DNA of 64,000 nt from Tetradesmus obliquus (lineage: Eukaryota; Chlorophyta; Chlorophyceae; Sphaeropleales; Scenedesmaceae). Positions 58,401 through 64,000 of the stretch are shown in pieces. The notes beneath the pieces were generated by a model, which saw only the letters and a program-made list of their open reading frames with translations, had not been told where the DNA came from and ran no database searches. Position numbers and translations under genes: made by a program. The stretch spans positions 434,001-498,000 of the forward strand of contig CP126200.1 in NCBI GenBank assembly GCA_030272155.1. Reading direction: 5' to 3'. Position 1 is the first letter of the stretch. Every line of letters begins with the position of its first letter.

Positions 58401-61400
58401 GCAGACAACGACAACTACACGTGGACCATGCTGAACAGCTGGGGCACTGGCCTGAACAGGAGTCAAACGCGCAACGCTGGCATCACCGCTGATGGGTTGT
58501 TCAAGATCAGCATGGGCCTTGCAGGTACGTCCAGCAGGCAGCACTCGTGCCACAGCTGCTGCTGCATGCAATGGCATACATGAGCAGTGGCTTACATATG
58601 GCGCATTTGCGCATGACTGCAAGCTTAAACACGTCCCGAAGGTTGCAGGACTGCAAGCAATCTGCAGCCCATGCACACCCTTGCGCAGCCAGACACGCAA
58701 AGCTCGTTACACCTGCAACTGATCGAGTTGCAACAAATGTGAGCTGTGTTGCCATCACAAGGTGTTGGCTAGGGCTCATGTCCGAGGACCAGATTTGCAC
58801 CCTGCCCTCGCATTCATTGTGCGCAGGTGTTGGCGCGCCCGATCAAACGTACGGCGTCAGCTGCTCGCCCCCGCCCGGCTCAGAATGGGACCGCTTTGGC
58901 ATCAAAAAGTTCTACGGCGGCAAACCCCGCAAGAACGTGCAGCTCGTCAAGCTCAGTGACCGGGTCAACTTGAGCAACAGGTGTTTCAACTATGTGCTCA
59001 CAAATCAAGACACGATGTCCTTGGTGGTTGATCATTTTGACCAAGAAATCCAGGCCTTTGTTGCCACCCAAGCAGAACTAGCTACAGCTCGCCGGCGTGC
59101 TGGCAGTGAGGCGGCAAAGGACGCGCCTTGGATATACCAGAACACCACGTACAAGCTGATTGGATCTTACAGTGAACAGCAGCTGACCAAGATGCTGCAA
59201 ACGGCCGAAGAAGTGCTGCACGGCAGCACCAGAGCGCCTTACAAGGCATCTATGGAGTGCTCACACTACGACCCGCTGGGAAAGCTGACAGTCACTACAT
59301 GTGACGCAACGACTGGAGCAGGTCCATGCGTAAGGCTTGGCAATGGCACGGTGAACTGCATGCTGCAGTATGCGCTGATCACTGTGCCCAGCACGCTGAC
59401 TGGTCCGATCTGGAATAGAACGGTGCGTGTGTGCAACGTCACATACCCCAGCTTTGCGTCGGCCAAGGATTCACAGGTGGGTTGAAGTGCCTTGTAGCAT
59501 AGCATTGCGCAGCACGAGCCTGCTGGCAGCGGCTATCGTGATACTTTCCTCACTCACTCTTGGCATGTGCTGATGTGCATGGACATGCACATAACATGTC
59601 CGTGCACATGACATGTCAACAGAGTCATGACGATGCTAGCGGTGCTGTGAGTGTTTCATTCCAACAGCATTCATGGTCCAGAGCTGCGCTGAGTACAGGT
59701 TGAGGGGGTTAAAATGCTGTTATAAGTACACCTCCAAACCTTCAAGCCGTACCGTGCATGCCTGCGACTTTCCAGGCACTGGATGTGCACAGCTGTCAAG
59801 CATGTTAAAGGACACCCATGGTAACTTTCTTGCAAGTTGTGACTTTTGGAATTTCCATATGTCTTGCAGCCTCGGGCCCTGCTCACGTTGAACCTCACCA
59901 ACCACGTGCTGAGCAGCACAGAGGGCTACTGTAATGTTTCAAGGTGTAATCGTACAAAGGCCAGGATGGTCAGATGTGACAAGGATGGCTTTGTTACTTC
60001 CATATGGGGCGAAGACCTGACCAACAGCGCTTCGTGTTTCCTAGACGGTGTGCCATCTGCCTTTCCACCAGACATCAATTGGGCGCCAGCCTTTCCCCAC
60101 TCAGTGAACATCAGCAGCTTCAGTCCTGCCACTGTGGATGCGCTGCTCACACTGAAGAACCTGCAAGCCATCAACCTGTATGTGGAGAGTGGGACACTCC
60201 CCACACAGCTTGCCGGGTTGAGCCGGCTGAGGCATCTTCTGGTACGCTACAACTGTATGTCTGGGACACTCCCGCGAGAGTGGCGCTTCAACACTCTGTC
60301 AACACTGATGATTACAGGCGCCACAAGGGGGGGAGTCGATGTGGCATGGCGGACTCTGCCACCCAGCTGTGGCATTAGTGGCAGGCTACCCCAGGTGTGG
60401 CCATCACAGCTGCCTCGCCTGCGGTACTTGCACATGCCAAACAACCAGCTTTCTGAGACCCTGCCCCTTGACTATGAGAAGTGGCGCACAGTTGCTGAAG
60501 TTTGGCTTGAGAAGAACATGCTGTCAGGCAGCATTCCTGAACGACTTGCTGCCTGGGGCCTGCAGCAACTGCGGTTGGGCTCCAATAAGTTTGTGGGCAC
60601 GCTGCCAGCCTTTACCATGGTTGGTAAGCGTAGTGCAATGCAGAAGACGCTGACCAAGCTGGAGCTAGACAACAACCTGCTCACTGGTGAGTTGCATGCC
60701 TGGAATGGGGCAGCTGAGAATCAGCCGACCAGCAGCCACACAATTCCGCCCGCAGCTCATACGGCGTACAATGCATTGCACCCTGTCTTGCTGTGCTGTT
60801 CATTACTGCATGCATGATGCACATGCATCACACTGCCGCTCGCGTGGCTGATGCTGAATCAGGACATCCGGCTGCTTGCTGCCGAACAGGAACTTTGCCA
60901 GCCGCCTGGTCCGCACTTGACCGGTTGACAACCCTGATTGTGTCCACCAACAACCTGCAAGGACAAGTGCCTCTCCAGTGGGCAAACTTCAAGAGTATAT
61001 CGCAGCTGGTGCTGATCAACAATCCACAGTGAGCCAGCAACAACAATGCTCTGCAGTAGTGCTGCATGGTGTATTCAGCATATTTTCATCATTTGGCTGC
61101 TCAGGCAATGTGTTGTGGCAGCTGCAGCGTGTAAACGGCTCACAGAGTGTGTGAGCTGTCCTAACGTCACTGCAGCCACTGCGCAATGCATGCTCGATCA
61201 ACTGTACTGACAAGGGTAGAGAACGTCAAGCGTGGCAAGCTGTGTCACTGCTGATTTGGCAACTTCTTTATGTGCTTGTAGGTGCCCAGTCCACTCGGGC
61301 AACGGTAACAACTGATACAGCTCATGTTTTTAATGGCCGACTGATGCTATTGTGTTTTTTTGTGATGCAGATTGACAGGCTGCATCCCAGTGCCAGCACA

Positions 61401-64000
61401 GAAAACTGCTGTATTGGAAGTTGACAACACAGGCACTTCCATCACAGGCAGGTGCCCAACCCAGAGGGCAGAAGTAGAAGGTCGCCAACGGGCAGCGCTA
61501 GACCTGCTGCCTGTGCTGTTCAGCAGAGGTACTGCAAACTGGACGCAGGAAGTCAACAGCGCGTTGCAATCGCGCCCCAGCTTGCCTGACTTCTACGGCA
61601 ACACAACCAAGTCCAGGCCCGTGTTCCGTATCGCTGACCCCACCCTGCCAGGGAGCACGTTTGTGGAAATACAGTTTGATGTCGTCAACGGCGCCTTCTG
61701 CATCACTGACGTTGATGCGCTCGGCCTGAGCACTGACACGGCAGTTCTCACCAAGTTCCTCCCTCAGCTGCCTTTCCTCAGGAGGTTCAGGAGTGATAAG
61801 TTGGAGGATGGCATGCCTCCAATGCCTATGCCGCTGGACCTTGCCACAGCTGCACCTGCGGCTCTTACAGCCTTTGAGCTGATAGGCAACAACTTGACTG
61901 GCACCCTGCCATTGCAATGGGGGCAATGGAGCACAATACAGAAGCTGACGATCAACAAGAACAAACTGTTGTCTGGCACTCTGCCTGAGTCTTGGGCTGG
62001 CATGCGGTCCCTGACATCATTGACTGTAGCCGGCAATCCCAACATAATCGGCCCGCTGCCAGCATCCTATGGGGCGGCCACCTGGGCAGCCACAATCGCT
62101 GAGCTGGATCTGAGTGAGGACGGCGGGCTGGGTGGGAGCACTATACCCAGCTCATGGGCCAACCTCAAAGTGGGGAGGTTGAATCTGGATGGCACAGACA
62201 TTGTAGGCTGCATCCCTGATCAGCTGCAGAACGCTGTTGTCAGCGGGTCCAGTGTGTTTGATGCCCCTGCTTGCTCTGAAGGCAGCCCAGAGCTGTTAGC
62301 CCTGCTGCAGCTGAAGGCGGTGTTTGGGGGCAGCAACCCAGGCCTTGACACATGGGTGGATGCCCCTCTTGGATACACGCCTGACCCTCTACAAGGTGAG
62401 CGTACAGGCGCTACCACGCATGGCATGCCACGATGCACTGCATCTGGAGCTGTGCCACGGCACCATGGCAATAGGTGCTGGTTGTTGCCCACTGAAAAGA
62501 CAATGCATGTGCATGCTGCTGATGGCATGATGGGCGCATCTGGCTGTGTGTTGCGGCACCATGTCAGCAGCGACTGGCCGCTATCCCCTCGCAGGACCAA
62601 ATGCACACATACGTCTGTGTACTGTTGGTGACATGATGGGGATTGTGCAGTCAAACAAATCAAAGTTTGAGGTGCCTTGGCGTTGTCCATGTGGTTGCTC
62701 TGCTGCACTGTGCGTGCGGCTTCACTTGCAGTTGCTGACATAACAGCTGTGGTGCAGCTAGGCAAGGCATCCAAAATTCAAAGCCTCTATGCTGCTGCAC
62801 ATGGTGCCCTTTGCACTTGCACAGGCGCCCCGCCCGGCCCTGCTCCCTACCACTGCAGGAACTGGCGGGGTGTGTCATGTGACGCGTCCAATCGCGTGTC
62901 AGGCCTGGACCTGAGCAGCACAGCATGCAGCGGGCGGCAGGGCACGCCGCTACCACTGGCAGGGGCGCTGCTGGATGTCCTTTGCAAGCTGCCCTGGCTG
63001 CAGGTGAGGCGGCACATCATTCGCGTGTGCTGTGCTCAGCATCGCGCATTTGCAGCAGTGCATTGCGGTGAACGACATGTTGCACAGAGCAGTACCTGCA
63101 ATGGCCTGCCACACCACGCAGCGCTGCGGCAGTCACTACCGCAGCGCTTGGCCATATGCAGCCCCACACCCTGGACACATGTGCCGCGCCAGCTTTGCGT
63201 GAGTTCAGCTGCGGCTGTGTTTGTCTGCAATGCTGCCCTGCAGACTATCAACCTCGCCAGCTGCAGCCTGCAAGGCCAGCTCCCAGAGGCCCTCGCTGAC
63301 CTGGCAAACCTGCGGCAACTAAACCTCAGCAGCAACCCCGCCCTGTCAGGCCCCCTGCCTGCCCTGTGGGCAGCCATGCCCCACATGCAGCTGCTGGATG
63401 TGTCTGGCTGCGCATTGAGTGGCAACCTGCCTGCGGAGTTTGCTGCGTGGCAGGAGCTGCGGGAGCTGCGCGCAGCTGGTAACAGGGGGCTGGTTGGGCA
63501 GCTGCCTGGCAGCTGGGGGCTCATGCAGAGCCTGCAGGTGTGTTGGGTGTGTACAGGTTGCAGCTTATAGTATGTCCAGATGTCTGCACCATTGCCCAGC
63601 TGTGACGCATGACGACTGCACCCCTTGATGTGCTGGTGCAGTGGCGTGTGGCTGCAAGCAGTTGGCAGGTTGTTGGACATCAAGCAACAGCCGCATGTGT
63701 GAAGCGGCACAATATGCTCGTCGACAGACGCGTGTCAACAACTGCTGCTGGCGTGCCCTGCAGGTGCTTGACCTGAGCAACACCTCACTCACTGGCCAGC
63801 TGCCAGCCGCCTGGTTTGAGAGCAGCGCCAGCAATGCAGCAGGCGCTGCGCTGCTGGGGCGCTCTCGCAGGCAGGCTGCTGGCCGCAACTCCAGCATTTC
63901 CGCAGCGAGTGCAACAGGTGCAGAAACAGACAGCGTCAGTTCAACCTCCCTACAGGCCCTCAGCCAGACTATTGGGCCTGAACCAAAAGCGTTGCTGGGC
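55955..64000 (+). CDS. Gene B: secreted papain-like cysteine protease-LRR chimera (3' end beyond window)
   Basis: Twelve exons, frame-consistent throughout: 55955-56528, 56720-56772, 57098-57336, 57695-57831, 58405-58524, 58827-59476, 59870-60686, 60890-61028, 61371-62395, 62825-63003, 63244-63537 and 63764 to beyond 64000. At least 1,488 codons. ATG 55955 begins a signal peptide (MWTERCKLCVALAAAVLLVP), then poly-Gln and a Gly/Arg-rich linker. The C1A (papain) domain follows in exons 1-5: VRDQKSCSTCVSQS with the catalytic Cys, ASLYYCSEGGRSC, NHGAVISR, YGHAALIVGYD with the His, and LNSWGTG with the Asn. Exon 6 adds 217 residues without assignment. Exons 7-12 hold plant-type LRRs (for example LTTLIVSTNNLQGQVPLQW) and an LRRNT_2-like unit (CRNWRGVSCD). 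Expected role: an extracellular or vacuolar peptidase with protein-binding LRRs; this is inference. The usual Trp after the catalytic Cys is Val. Gene A suggests two or three more exons follow. Confidence 0.82.
56030..56054. repeat. (CAG)8 tract coding poly-Gln in gene B exon 1
   Basis: CAG run encoding about nine Gln just after the predicted signal-peptide region. It is orthologous to the (CTG)15 tract in gene A. Confidence 0.9.
58331..58400. repeat. (CTG)23 microsatellite abutting the gene B exon 5 acceptor
   Basis: Twenty-three pure CTG units run directly into the CGCAG acceptor (58400-58404) of exon 5, which carries the catalytic Asn. The repeat occupies the branch-point and pyrimidine-tract positions. 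Gene A has only a few CTG units there. Confidence 0.95.

Overview
This window looks like nuclear DNA of a chlorophycean green alga (Scenedesmaceae- or Volvocales-like). The inference rests on many short GT-AG introns with GTGAGY donors, plant-type leucine-rich repeats, abundant CTG/CAG microsatellites, and LINE tails made of TGTAA, which is also the chlorophyte polyadenylation signal. No bacterial operons and no rRNA, tRNA or CRISPR loci were seen. All exon models come from hand-matching splice sites, reading phase and paralogue alignment.

Region 1 (1-25105) is a tandem array of one 4,307-bp unit: five full copies and a sixth cut at 25105. The array is open at the left window edge. Each unit carries two convergent, overlapping spliced genes. 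One, on the minus strand, is an IS630/Tc1-mariner-like DDE transposase. The other, on the plus strand, is a predicted PD-(D/E)XK (Vsr/DUF559-like) nuclease. The last exon of each gene lies inside the intron of the other, and one palindromic CTGCAG serves as the 3' splice acceptor on both strands. This is the most unusual feature of the window.

Region 2 (25106-29359) is a transposon graveyard. It holds a reverse-transcriptase 3' fragment cut by the array edge, a 5'-truncated LINE with a 7-bp target duplication, and a 1.4-kb CACTA-like element with 19-bp terminal inverted repeats nested in that LINE. A cluster of TTGCGAA motifs follows.

Region 3 (29360-64000) is a large, diverged inverted duplication with its centre near 48 kb. 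Each arm carries a divergent gene pair: a secreted papain-like cysteine protease fused to long LRR arrays, and a secreted two-domain FAS1 (fasciclin-like) protein. On the left arm, protease-LRR gene A (minus, 40099 to 29360) has several frameshifts and contains a hAT-like MITE and a LINE fragment in one intron. FAS1 gene C (plus, from 41202) has one frameshift. On the right arm, FAS1 gene D (minus, from 54528) and protease-LRR gene B (plus, 55955 to beyond the window) are intact in every exon that can be read. A conserved block sits about 215-230 bp upstream of both FAS1 start codons. The repeated pairing suggests a co-regulated extracellular-matrix or surface module; this is inference.
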